The notes below the pieces were generated by a model. That model ran no database searches, had not been told where the DNA came from, and saw only the letters and a program-made list of their open reading frames with translations. The translations under genes were made by a program, and so were the position numbers. From NCBI GenBank assembly GCA_035606355.1, contig DATNFO010000013.1, forward strand, positions 1 through 37,505: a DNA stretch of 37,505 bases, read 5' to 3'. This stretch comes from Sulfopaludibacter sp035606355 (lineage in GTDB: Bacteria; Acidobacteriota; Terriglobia; Bryobacterales; Bryobacteraceae). Shown here piece after piece: positions 9,401 through 17,039 of this stretch; positions within the stretch are counted from its first letter, which is position 1; every line of letters begins with the position of its first letter.

Positions 9401-9989
9401 GGACCTCGCGGCGGGAGCCATCCGGCAGAGTTTCGTAGGCGACGGGCTTTTGGTGGCGCACCTCGCCTTCCGCGGTCTCGACGATCAGAGCGCCATCGGA
9501 CGCAATTCTGAGCCGACGGGCTCCGGTGAAGCGGAGGCGGATGGCGGCCGGATCGGCATGGGGCGCGAGGCGGAAATCGTATTCAAGGCGATCGGCGGCG
9601 CCATAGTAGACGACGTCGATGCCGGGGTACGCATTGCGGCGCGCGAGGCTGCGGTAACTGGGCGCATCGTCGACCCAGTGGCTACGGTCGCGGCCGACAC
9701 GGTACGTAGTAGTGCGGCCGGTGGCGTCGAGTGGCTCCCACCGGGCGGCGGGGCCTTCGCCGGCGATTTGGAATCGGGCCGCGGCCGTGCGCCCGGGAAG
9801 AATGACACCGGCATCGGTAAACAAGATGATGCCGTCGCCGGTGCGGGCAAGGTATCGAACAGCAGGGTCGGTCTGCCCGCGATTGGCTTCGAAGGAGAGG
9901 CCGGCGCGCGCGCCCCAAATATCGACGGGAGGGTGGGCAGCGGCAAGCGGCAGCGCAAGGGCGAAAAAGATAATGGCGCGGGTCGGCAT
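3417..9989 (-). CDS. giant secreted SBBP-propeller / Ig-like repeat protein (paralogue 1)
   Basis: 2190 residues. A signal peptide (MPTRAIIFFALALPLAAA) comes first. Residues ~31-228 are the domain that usually precedes SBBP repeats, starting FEANRGQTDPAVRYLAR. Residues ~228-675 contain about seven SBBP propeller blades (YIGGSGAEQ, YFGGSGSDR, then GWTSSPDFPV-like turns and DGFVSHYD). From ~690 to the end come Ig-like modules marked by TSSDPS..LLS or TSSNP. They alternate two types, one opened by a G[KR][DN]L motif and one by a LRPG motif, about seven pairs of ~215 residues. No sorting signal, PEP-CTERM or membrane anchor is seen at the C-terminus (SRIAVTVK). It starts 4 bp after the stop of its paralogue with no clear ribosome-binding site, so coupled translation is likely. 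Probably an exported surface or matrix protein; ligand unknown. Confidence 0.9.
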   Translation of the reverse strand: MPTRAIIFFALALPLAAAHPPVDIWGARAGLSFEANRGQTDPAVRYLARTGDGIILFTDAGVILPGRTAAARFQIAGEGPAARWEPLDATGRTTTYRVGRDRSHWVDDAPSYRSLARRNAYPGIDVVYYGAADRLEYDFRLAPHADPAAIRLRFTGARRLRIASDGALIVETAEGEVRHQKPVAYETLPDGSRREVQSAYRLLDARDVAFSVGVHDPALPLAIDPVLDASTFLGGSGDDSVIAAGADVVVGNTSSLDFPGASFGRRKANCIFVQQGSFTTIYGATGDAIVTSAALSGVGTGYVSLIAIGGYTNATDLPTTTNGAFTYTAWQSEYSGGATDGFLLLIYPTSSRNNTFLSYVGTSGDDRITAVSASGTNFAVAGVTTGRGLPSGDAPVFQGVPSDSAAGVDGFFIAGFNIFPEVRITATVYFGGSGDDTPSSILLSNPNVYVSGETNSPDFSLPGGPSPLNGPSDAFLMLFPSYRSAPASAGVLFGGSGAERGTALCRTVTSILLAGTTSSTDLPTRNAAQPNYGGGASDGFLAVFATDLSSVTLATYIGGSGAEQPSSVATDFGTGIFVAGWTSSPDFPVVNPLQANFGGGADDGFVSHYDLNGSLLDATYFGGSGSDRILGLQAFGGSAITVWGQTSSADLPLQNPTQTALKGSSDGFIARFGSAAINALPAFGGKDLRTYGSAYIGEAAASPVSITLTSSDPSIVQIAANPTDSGQSSIQLSGTYPNGFIYYLDCLADHGGATITISAPGYATQIVPAQCYPAAVSVSYSGRTVTSSANSPAPLTLALSGATSFAFQLAVFPPNGGPYYAQSLRPGVGPLMFQIATSNPSVGSFDSNTATFASSADSSVSAVRTNFTPAAAGETFVTFSSDTLAFPYNPLDVIVSSLSGLNPTYSVPAGFQRAIQLSYLPLDPKQTVTITTQDPSSVLLSTTTSQAGAASISYNASGSFVQNFYVQAIASSGDVPVTVAAPGEAPVNVNIHIVAPALTFPYAASLPQPITLALGQSIALTAGVGTSDVSAVCCFVPNPGGTLSLTLTSSNPQAVSIATPTVVAANGSASFSIKGESAGSSVLSVRTPPGFAESASNRTPAVLVKTKPAIMADIEVGNNLTALMTLTLPVAATSQTAVHLASSNPGLVLLSPTINQTAGAAQIDLSLAAGATTAQFYVYGLAPAGQARITATVSGGVTVTATVTLDPSGFLWAADSTTATLYSSFNLPSITSYALDPATMLPVAAQTLRPGLTASVGITNANPDIVSLSTPSYTVPNGFSLQIKSVAAGTATLTLVQPAGFSLPALRQNLAVVIKTPTIVMNTITIGKNLQAPIQFGGFGSPDLPLTVTSSDPGKLLISADPSQPGAASVTVNQAGISRLTVQALDDQGAATITASMPTFNPGTLTVAMAPTAIGLNASGDSVPVPQQTGQFTTTTQSPPTTITPQILILSGSTPQPTGLALRAGLGPVQFDIVSSNPSVGAISGSPITLSAGQYAQQPTVAFTPQTEGQTTVSVVTPAGFTAAPGLSSLSVNVTGPTFLTYNVLLGKDTALSTSISLPNNVAAPRANVAVTLTSSDPSRVLLSPDAATPPSAAITQIMIAGHNGAGPFYIHALDNNGVVPISVAASGYAPGTLNIALADLSFAFNYFGSTQVLLQSGAQTANVVPVIVIPRNPPVGYGLYQPVIRPGASIPVSVTSSDAGTIGVDTPQLVFSGGSSQVAAKFHAVQTGAATLTLGVPSGYSSPASTGQIALTVAGAQLGFAGVSSALVGRDLQTSLTISSQGFPPNAITVTSSDPSHLLLSTDGVAPGQGSITVTPAASGFAGVYLQGLADSGTSTVTVSAPSYVSASLTVTHTSSAAVFSNVNSTNTQLSMQTNTPVQPLTVNLSPLDPATLQPRGTQLPRPGANLSVTLTSSNPAVLAVSTPAIAFLQPDPAKPVTFTASVQPLSAGTAVLTLGPLANGGTPASGGAVVVNVTEPNLSIPFFTIGRDLEGPIQAKLGASAPLPVSDLTVAVNAFYPLLTSTSPTGPMFNTVTVTIPAGQRTSTPFYIAGNAIGAASVYLYAGNYNWNAQANVTQTAFVFKEAAQSQSVAVNAGSTGSLTVVPALSPPATSALGPLMIGGGVAPIPITVTSSNPAVLAVVNSQTFLNPGDRQVTVSVKGFAPGQATVTLSGATYDFTLPESRIAVTVK

Positions 9990-9993
9990 AGGG

Positions 9994-12900
9994 TTAGTGG
10001 ACGACGATGGTGACGCTAGTTCCGCGGCCGGGTGTGGAATAGCCAGGCGGAGTTTGCAGGGTCAGGGTAGCGGTTCCGGCAGCAAGCGCGCGGACGACGA
10101 CGGCAGTGGTGGCCTGAGGGCCACCGTTGATGTAGAAGCTCGCAGGCGGCGCGATGACGGACGGATTCGAACTGGTGACTGCGATCGGGACCGGAGCGAC
10201 TCCGGGCCGCAGTGCGAAGCCGCCCAGGGGGCTGAGTGTGGAATCCAGCGCGTCGTTCTCAACATAAATGGTGAAGCTGGTGTTTATGCTCACCGCGGCC
10301 GGCGCGGAAGTGAAGATGAAGCCGGCCGGCTGGACCGTGACTGGATAGGTCGCGGTGGAGAGGCCATCCCCCGACAGCGTCAGCGTAGCCGCGCCGGCGG
10401 AATCGCCGCCGATCAGGTTGAATGGACCGGTGGTGGAGGAGCCGGAAGGAATGGTGAGGTTGAGCGTCGCGGCAGGAGTGCCGGCTGAAGCGTTGGAGAG
10501 TAGCAGGCGCGCGGGATCGCTGGAGGTGAGTTGGAGGGATATCGCGCGACCCACGGCGGAAGCAAGCGAGATGGAAGTGGGGCGCACAAGGTTCTGCCCG
10601 ACGGCGAGGGTGCTGCCGAAGGAGACGATCGGCGGGATGACGGTGAGCAGTTGCTGGCGATTCGATACGGGGTCCGCGAATCCGGGCGGAACGCTGAGTG
10701 TCAGAAGCGCGGTTCCGCGGGCTGTGGGCTGAACGTTGAATGCCTTCACGGAGTCGCCTGGATTGAAGGTGATCTGGGCCGGAGAGATGGAAGCGACCGT
10801 GGGATCTGAGAGGGAGGGTTGGACAACGACCGGAGGAGCGCCGGGCCGCAGCGCCTGGGCGCCGAACGTCCCGCTGTAGCCAAACTGGTCCAGGGTGGTG
10901 AGAGTTGCCTGGAAAGTAAGCGGAGCTGACAGTGGCGTCAGAGTGCCGATGCTCGGGGGCGCGAGGATCACAACCGGCTGAGTGAGTTGGACGGTCGCCG
11001 TGGAGTTCTGATATCCGGGCGCGGAGAAGGTGAGGGTCGCCGAACCCGTAGATGCGAGTGCCTGAACGTACACAAGGGAGTTGTTGTTGGAGCTCGCAAC
11101 TACGGTAGTCGACGCCTGCCCGGCGGCCGTGGCGGATGCCGCGACGAGCACGCGCGACGGATCGCTCGAGGTGACGGTCACGGTAGCTGCGACGAAGATG
11201 GGGATCGAACCCTGGAGATTCGCTCCGAGGGTGATCTGGGACAGGCCGATGTTGAGGTAGCCTCCCGATACGGCGATGCTGACCGGAGGGGGAGCGGTAT
11301 ATGGCGCCGGAACGGTGGTGGTTATGGTAACTGACCCGGCGGCGAGCGGCTGAATTTTCAGGTCGAGTTCCGTGGCGCCGGACTTCCACGTTGTGGACGC
11401 GGGAGAGAGCGAGACTATGCCCAAGGGGGAGGCGGCGACTGAGACGGTCGGCGAGACTCCCGGCCGGAAGAAGAAAGTGCCGCTCGTTTGCTGCTGGGCA
11501 GCCGGCACGGGGAACAGCGCGAATGTGGAGTTCGAATCCTGGAGGGTGACCTGACTCGGCGCGCGCGCAACCAAGGTCGTCGGTGATAGCGCGACGTTGG
11601 TTGTGGTGGTGGCGTAGCCCGGCGCGGAGATGGTGATGGTGGGGCGGCCGGAACCGGCGATTGCCTGTGCGTAAATTGTGGGGTACGGGGTCGATCCGCG
11701 GGTGAGGTGAAGAGTTACCGAAGGCGCACCTGGGGTCGCCGCGTCGACGCTGAGGAGCAGAGATGACGGATCGCTGCTCGTGAATGTGACATCCACGTCG
11801 GTGGGGAGAGTCGCAGCGCCATTCTGGAGATTGACGCGTAAGGCGGTGGCAAGATCCTGGCCCAGGGTGAAGCCGGCGATCGCAAACGACGGCCCGTTGA
11901 CGGTGACGTGCAGGGAGCGGCCGTAGGAGGTGGGGGCGGCGAGGAAACCGGCGGGAAGCGCGGGCGAAAGATCCGTCTGGCCGGGGGCGATGCCGGTCAC
12001 CGAGAACGAAGACGAGGAAGTCAGGCTGTTGAGGATCGGCTGGTTGGAAACGGTGGCAACGGAGGGATTCGAATTGTTGATCCCCACCGGCATCGAATTG
12101 AGTCCGGGCCGCAGCGTGACGTTCCCTTTGACCGCGCCAGAGTTATTTAAGGCGAGGATGTTGAGGTTGGCGCTGGTAGGGCCTTGCTGGACGTTGACGG
12201 TCACGGCGGAGCCGGAACCCGGGTATGCCGGGAAAAGACCAAGGGCCGTAAGACCGATCGGCACAGTCGTGGAGGTGGGCGGGAATCCGGCGGCGGTCGC
12301 CGTGACCTGCGCGTCGGCGGGTCCGTCAATGGCGTTCATGTAGACGCTGAATTGACCGCCGAGGCTGTAGTTGGTGAGGGCGGGAAGAGTTACGGAAGGG
12401 GCGCCGAGGTCGAAGCTGTTGGTGGAGAGAAGAAGCTTCGACGGATCGGAACTGGTAAGGGTGATGGCGGGAAGCGTCGAGGAGGACCACCGGCCTGGCG
12501 ATACCGTGAGGGAGGCTTGCGCATTGACGCTGATGACGCCGGCCTGTACAGAGAGAGTCGGGCTTTGTGCGATGAGTTGCAACGGCCGCGCTCCGGCCGG
12601 TTGGACGGAGCCTGCCGGCTGCGTGATCGCTACCTGAGCGGTTCCGCCGCCGGCCGGGGTGAAAGTGAGGTTGGCGTCACTCGCGGCGAGGCTTGCGAGC
12701 GTGAGGGAAGTAGGGCTGACAGTCGCGACCGCAGGATCGGAGACTTGTAGGGCTACGGCGCCGGTTGCACCGGGACGCACGGATTGCTGCGCGAGTGCTG
12801 CGTGCGACGAGGGATCCAGCGCGAAGGCCGCCACGGCGGGATTGAAGCCCGAGCCGGAGACCGTGTAAGTCTGCAGGTTCCAGGCGAATCCGGAAGGTAC

Positions 12901-15900
12901 GAGCGGGACTGTGGTTTTCGCGCTGCCGTAGCCGTCGATAGCGCAGGTGACATCGACGGAGCCCGACCCGGCGAGCGCTTGCAAGTATACCGTCGTGTTG
13001 GCAAACGGCTGAGAAAACGTGAGCGTCCCCTGCCCCGGCGTTTTGCCGTCAACACTCAGCAGCGCAAGGTTGGGGTCGGAGACGGTGAAGGTGACGTTTA
13101 CAGGCGCGGTATCGGCTTTACCGGCGATGGTCTCGGTAATGCCGCTTTGCAGGTTGTAACCGGTGGGCCCGGCGGCAAGGGTGACGCCTTTCGGCACAAC
13201 GGTGACCTTCACGGCGGGGCCGGTAACGGCCATTCCGGAAACGATGTTGGCGGTGAGGTTCGTGTCGCCGGCTGTTACGGCCTGAAGCGCGAGACTGGCG
13301 GTCGCGTTGAGGGATCCGCCGGGATAGCCGAGCGTGAAGGGACCGGACGATTCTGGAGAGATCACATTACGTGTGCTGCTCACGGCCTGCACGACGATGG
13401 GAGCGGCCCCTGGTCGGAGTGTGTAAGCGGCGGCGTTGGGCGCCGACCCCGCAAACCATGGACTCATGTACAGCTGCAACGTAGTCTGGGCGGTCTGTCC
13501 GGGTGTCAGGTAGAAGGACGACTGGAAGTTGGAGTATTGGAAGAAGCCGGCCTGGAGTTTTCCATACGGCACCACCCTGGTGACGGGATCGCTGCCGGGC
13601 ACCGTCGCGGTTATGGAAACCGTGCCCGTGGAGTCGAGAAGTTCCAGGGAGACGCGGGCCTGGCCGGAGCTGTCGGTGGTTGCGGTAGCGGAGTCTTGCC
13701 AGGCGCCGCCGCTGGAGAGAAGCGCCTTCGAAGGATCGGATGTGGTGAAGGTGATCGGGACGCCGGACTGGAATAAGTTCAGGCCATAGCTGGCCACGAC
13801 CTGCGCGATGAGGTCCCGCATCATGTAGGGAATGTAGAGGGACAGCGAGGCTCCCCGCGCAGCAATGTGCATCGTGCTTGCGGGAACGAAGTTGAAGGGC
13901 GCGGCGGTGGTGAACGCGAGGTCGGCCGACCCGGGCGCGGCGAAGGTATAAGTGAAGCCGAGGAAGGGATACTGCTCGGGGCTCGTAAGAGTCGAGAATT
14001 GGTCGATGGTTACGGAAGACTGACCGAGGCTGAGGATGTCGGGGGCAGGATTGACGGCGTCAACTTCGATAGGAGGAATTCCGCCGCGTGGGTTCTGGCG
14101 CGCGAGCGGCTGGCCGGTCGCGGGTTCGAGTGCGACGGGGACTACGGTCACGATGGCGGCGTTGTTGGAAGCTGTCGCATTCGATAGAAAAAGCCCGCTG
14201 GGCACGCAGTGCACGTTGACGCTGCGAGCGGGGTAGTTGGGCGCCGTGAGCGTGACGGTCGCGCCGCCGCTATCGGTAAGGCACGCCGCGAGGAAACGGC
14301 GTGTTTGAAATAGTGGATCGGCGGCCGCGGCGAGAGTGGCGGAGGCCTGGCCGGGGTCGTCGGGATGAATGGAAATGAGGACTTGCGTGGGGTCGCTGGA
14401 CGTGGCGGTGAGCGGCACACCGATGTAGTTGGCGGGGTCGCCGAGAGAGGCGAGGAGGGGCGCGGCGAGGTCCTTGCCCACAGTGGCGCCTTGCGCGTGG
14501 ATCACTGGAACGGAGAGAGTCGCGTAGAAGCCGTCGTTGCCGCCGGCGTTGCCGGGCTGCGTGGGATTGAGGAGTGGGAGGTCGGCGGAATCGGAGTAGC
14601 CGGCGATGTAATCGTTCTGCGCGCCGTCGGAGGCGACGCTGACGATGCGGTCCGTGCCGGAGCCGCCGAAGCACGTGGAGTAAATGACGGCAGCGGGATC
14701 GAGGTGGGTGACGAACCCGTCGGCAGGACCGTTGCCGCAAGCGGAGATCGGGTTGGCGGTGACGGGAAAATCCGAGGAGTTGGTCCAACCACCGATGAGG
14801 AGTTCGTTATACGGAGTGACGACGAGCGCGAGAGCTTCATCGGCGCCGGACCCACCCAGGTAGGTGCCTTGGATAAGCGTTTGTAAATCCGGCGAGAACT
14901 GCGCGACGAAGGCGTCGGTATCGCCGCCGGCATACGCGGATTGAGGCGCGTTGGGGAAAGAAAGGTCTGCAGATGACGTCGCGCCCGCCACGGCGACGTT
15001 GCCACTCGGCATCGCGACGATGGCGTTGATGCGATCGTCCGCCGACCCGCCGAAGTACATTCCTTGCGCGGGCTGGATCTGGGTCCACCCGGCGTTGGCG
15101 GTCGCGTGCAGAACGAAGGCATCGGTCGACCCGTTGCGCGCGCCGCTCCACGTGCCGGGCGTGTTCCAGTCGCCCGACGCAGTCACTCCCGCGACGTAGA
15201 GATCGGCGCCGGTAGATGAGAAGGCGACGGCGACGGTGCGATCGTCGGACGATCCGCCGAGGTAAGTGGAAAGCGCGAGCGTGCCCTGCTCGTTCATGAC
15301 GGCAAGGAATCCGTCGCTGCCGCCGGCGGCGGTGGATTGCCACGCGGAGGTAAGCGGAAAATCGGTCGAGGTAGTGGACCCGACGGCAGCGAAGCCGTAA
15401 TACCCCTGCGGCGCAATACCGAGTACGCGGTCATCGCCCGAGCCCCCGAGGTAAGAGGCGAAAGCGATCGCGCCGCCGCTCTGCGCCTCGACGATGAAGC
15501 CGTCCCATGGTCCGCCGCCGAACTGCGACTGAATCGGACTGGGTGCGAATCCGACGGCCGTGTTCGTCTGGGTGACCGGGAAATCCGTAGAGTTGGTGTA
15601 GCCGCCGATGAGAGACGTGTAGCCCAGGACCGCGCAAGTGGCAACGTCGTCGCCGGAGCCTCCGATAATGTTGGTGGATTGGCTCTGCGGGTTATAGACA
15701 AAGATGTCCGTGCCGCGGTGCTTGGCCGTGAGAAATCCTGGAAAGCCGACGGAGGTGGTAGTGCCGACGATAGCTGTGCGCGGGTCGGCGGCGACGACGC
15801 GGTCGTCGCCTTCAGCGCCAATGTAGGAGCCGGCGATAAGGACGGGGTCGACAATCACGGTGGAGTGTTTGCGGCGGCCACGAACGTCGAAGGCCGCCGA

Positions 15901-16512
15901 ATGCGGTCCGGCAATGCGCCAACGTCCGGTGGCGCTGGACCGCGAACCGTCGGCGTTGATCTGGTAGAGCTTGGGCGGGCGCTGGAAGAAGTCGCCCGAT
16001 TCGGTTTCGGCTACGAGTGCGCCGTCGGGGCGGAGGGTGAGGCGGCGTTCGCCGGAGAAGCGGAGGCGGATGCGCCGCGGGTCGGCGTCGGCATGAAGGA
16101 CGAGGTCATATTCCAGGTCGGGCCCAGCGGCGTAGAGGACCAGGTCGATGCCGTCATAGAGGTTGCGGCGAATGAGGCGGCCGAAGTGCGGGACATCGTG
16201 GATCCAGCGTTCGGGCTGATTGCCGAGCGTGTAGGAGGTGACGCCGGGAAGCGGGTCGAGCGATTCCCATCGGGCCTGGGGATTGGCTGCGTCGAAGACG
16301 AGGACGAAGCGGGCGTCGCGCGTGGGAGTGGAGTGGAGGAGTTCAATGCGCGAGTCGGCGATCAGGAGAAGGGATCCGCGCGTGCGGGATACGAAGCGGA
16401 ACTGCGGGTCGGTCTGCCCTTGATTCGGTTCGAATCGGATCGAATCCATCGCGGCTGCCCCGAATCCGCACGTGGGCATAAGGAGCAGGAGCAACCACCG
16501 GGTGATCGTCAC
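9994..16512 (-). CDS. giant secreted SBBP-propeller / Ig-like repeat protein (paralogue 2)
   Basis: 2172 residues from a GTG start. Architecture is the same as the downstream gene: signal peptide (WLLLLLMPTCGFGAAA), the pre-SBBP domain (FEPNQGQTDPQFRFVSR, to ~residue 215), SBBP blades to ~665 (YLGGSGDDR, YLGGSSDDR, YFGGSADDR, YLGGSGADE, CFGGSGTDR, each followed by a TSSADFP-like turn), then ~7 pairs of Ig-like modules to the end. Module markers include TVGKDLAAP and TLGQDLATA for one type, and SVRPGATG and ALRPGAPP for the other. First gene of a two-gene minus-strand unit; an extended -10 lies 14 bp upstream. No C-terminal anchor is seen. A role in adhesion or extracellular matrix is plausible for the family but not demonstrated. 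Confidence 0.9.
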   Translation of the reverse strand: MTITRWLLLLLMPTCGFGAAAMDSIRFEPNQGQTDPQFRFVSRTRGSLLLIADSRIELLHSTPTRDARFVLVFDAANPQARWESLDPLPGVTSYTLGNQPERWIHDVPHFGRLIRRNLYDGIDLVLYAAGPDLEYDLVLHADADPRRIRLRFSGERRLTLRPDGALVAETESGDFFQRPPKLYQINADGSRSSATGRWRIAGPHSAAFDVRGRRKHSTVIVDPVLIAGSYIGAEGDDRVVAADPRTAIVGTTTSVGFPGFLTAKHRGTDIFVYNPQSQSTNIIGGSGDDVATCAVLGYTSLIGGYTNSTDFPVTQTNTAVGFAPSPIQSQFGGGPWDGFIVEAQSGGAIAFASYLGGSGDDRVLGIAPQGYYGFAAVGSTTSTDFPLTSAWQSTAAGGSDGFLAVMNEQGTLALSTYLGGSSDDRTVAVAFSSTGADLYVAGVTASGDWNTPGTWSGARNGSTDAFVLHATANAGWTQIQPAQGMYFGGSADDRINAIVAMPSGNVAVAGATSSADLSFPNAPQSAYAGGDTDAFVAQFSPDLQTLIQGTYLGGSGADEALALVVTPYNELLIGGWTNSSDFPVTANPISACGNGPADGFVTHLDPAAVIYSTCFGGSGTDRIVSVASDGAQNDYIAGYSDSADLPLLNPTQPGNAGGNDGFYATLSVPVIHAQGATVGKDLAAPLLASLGDPANYIGVPLTATSSDPTQVLISIHPDDPGQASATLAAAADPLFQTRRFLAACLTDSGGATVTLTAPNYPARSVNVHCVPSGLFLSNATASNNAAIVTVVPVALEPATGQPLARQNPRGGIPPIEVDAVNPAPDILSLGQSSVTIDQFSTLTSPEQYPFLGFTYTFAAPGSADLAFTTAAPFNFVPASTMHIAARGASLSLYIPYMMRDLIAQVVASYGLNLFQSGVPITFTTSDPSKALLSSGGAWQDSATATTDSSGQARVSLELLDSTGTVSITATVPGSDPVTRVVPYGKLQAGFFQYSNFQSSFYLTPGQTAQTTLQLYMSPWFAGSAPNAAAYTLRPGAAPIVVQAVSSTRNVISPESSGPFTLGYPGGSLNATASLALQAVTAGDTNLTANIVSGMAVTGPAVKVTVVPKGVTLAAGPTGYNLQSGITETIAGKADTAPVNVTFTVSDPNLALLSVDGKTPGQGTLTFSQPFANTTVYLQALAGSGSVDVTCAIDGYGSAKTTVPLVPSGFAWNLQTYTVSGSGFNPAVAAFALDPSSHAALAQQSVRPGATGAVALQVSDPAVATVSPTSLTLASLAASDANLTFTPAGGGTAQVAITQPAGSVQPAGARPLQLIAQSPTLSVQAGVISVNAQASLTVSPGRWSSSTLPAITLTSSDPSKLLLSTNSFDLGAPSVTLPALTNYSLGGQFSVYMNAIDGPADAQVTATAAGFPPTSTTVPIGLTALGLFPAYPGSGSAVTVNVQQGPTSANLNILALNNSGAVKGNVTLRPGLNSMPVGINNSNPSVATVSNQPILNSLTSSSSFSVTGIAPGQTDLSPALPAGFLAAPTSYGRSLHVTVNGPSFAIAGFTLGQDLATALRVNLQNGAATLPTDVDVTFTSSDPSSLLLSVDAATPGAPSVTLHLTRGSTPYPTIYAQAIAGSGRPTITISAPGYATTTTNVALSPTTLVARAPSQVTLQDSNSTFALFPVPAAQQQTSGTFFFRPGVSPTVSVAASPLGIVSLSPASTTWKSGATELDLKIQPLAAGSVTITTTVPAPYTAPPPVSIAVSGGYLNIGLSQITLGANLQGSIPIFVAATVTVTSSDPSRVLVAASATAAGQASTTVVASSNNNSLVYVQALASTGSATLTFSAPGYQNSTATVQLTQPVVILAPPSIGTLTPLSAPLTFQATLTTLDQFGYSGTFGAQALRPGAPPVVVQPSLSDPTVASISPAQITFNPGDSVKAFNVQPTARGTALLTLSVPPGFADPVSNRQQLLTVIPPIVSFGSTLAVGQNLVRPTSISLASAVGRAISLQLTSSDPARLLLSNASAGTPAATLNLTIPSGSSTTGPFNLIGGDSAGAATLTLSGDGLSTATYPVTVQPAGFIFTSAPAAVSINTSFTIYVENDALDSTLSPLGGFALRPGVAPVPIAVTSSNPSVIAPPASFYINGGPQATTAVVVRALAAGTATLTLQTPPGYSTPGRGTSVTIVVH

Positions 16513-16526
16513 AAGTTAGCCGGATC

Positions 16527-16535
16527 ATTGTAACA
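16527..16535 (-). promoter_or_regulatory. extended -10 promoter of the giant-gene pair
   Basis: On the minus strand the sequence TGTTACAAT (TGn plus a 5/6 match to TATAAT) ends 14 bp before the GTG at 16512. The predicted start point would leave a leader of about 8 nt with no Shine-Dalgarno. No convincing -35 box is seen at 16-18 bp, as is common with extended -10 promoters. Prediction by eye. Confidence 0.4.
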
Positions 16536-16568
16536 TCCGGCCCTGCGCGGGGCTCAGTAACCGAAACT

Positions 16569-16608
16569 GCGTCTGTCGTTAAGGATGTGCGTCTGTCGTT
16601 AAGGATGT
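16569..16608. repeat. two tandem 20-bp repeats
   Basis: The unit GCGTCTGTCGTTAAGGATGT occurs twice in perfect head-to-tail array (16569-16588, 16589-16608). It lies between the giant-gene promoter and the insertion-sequence relic, so it may be a duplicated end or target of that element. Confidence 0.7.
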
Positions 16609-16668
16609 GAATTGTCCGGTCCGATTAGCACGTGAAATGTCCGCTTTGGTGGCGGGCGAAGCTGGAAG

Positions 16669-16800
16669 GTGGGACTGATTGTCGACCAGCCAGTGTCCGC
16701 TGCAGAAATCGAGCGGATGATGAAAGTGCAGGAAGTGATTCTGAAAGCGATGTCCGGAAGCCTGAAGTGGTACGTTGGACAACCTCGACGGCGCTCGTAG
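16669..16800 (+). pseudogene. relic of an insertion-sequence transposase N-terminus
   Basis: An open stretch reads VGLIVDQPVSAAEIERMMKV then QEVILKAMSGSLKW and stops at 16798-16800. The segment ERMMKVQEVILKAM is what I recognise from the start of helix-turn-helix transposases of the ISNCY/IS481-like kind (MKVQEVILRAMA..). The remaining several hundred residues (HTH and DDE integrase core) are missing; after W the reading is unrelated. No intact terminal inverted repeats could be defined. The relic lies directly beside the tRNA-fMet attachment site, inside the bracketed segment, which supports repeated insertion at this locus. Family naming is from memory. Confidence 0.5.
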
Positions 16801-16882
16801 GTGCGCACAGCAGATAACGAATCGATTGTGGGAAGTGGACATGGCTGGCTGGTAGTGCCTGTCCGTAAGTTGTTGAGGGAGT

Positions 16883-16959
<77 letters not shown>

Positions 16960-17027
16960 CTCTCATCCTATCTCACCCGTCACCTCCGGTCAACGTCGCC
17001 TCCCCAATTTCCTCCCGACCTCCCCGC

Positions 17028-17033
17028 TACAAT
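17028..17033 (+). promoter_or_regulatory. -10 box of the S55-peptidase operon (leaderless type)
   Basis: TACAAT (5/6 match to TATAAT) ends 7 bp before the GTG at 17040, so transcription would start at or next to the start codon. No ribosome-binding site and no clear -35 are present. The same spacing logic recurs at 22923 and, on the other strand, at 16532. Confidence 0.45.
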
Positions 17034-17039
17034 AGGACT

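Noticed and set aside
12784..16533. Long plus-strand ORFs inside the giant genes (for example 12784-13776, 15337-16533)
   Set aside because: They are antisense to SBBP/Ig-like repeats that read well on the minus strand and are Gly/Arg/Glu shadows.
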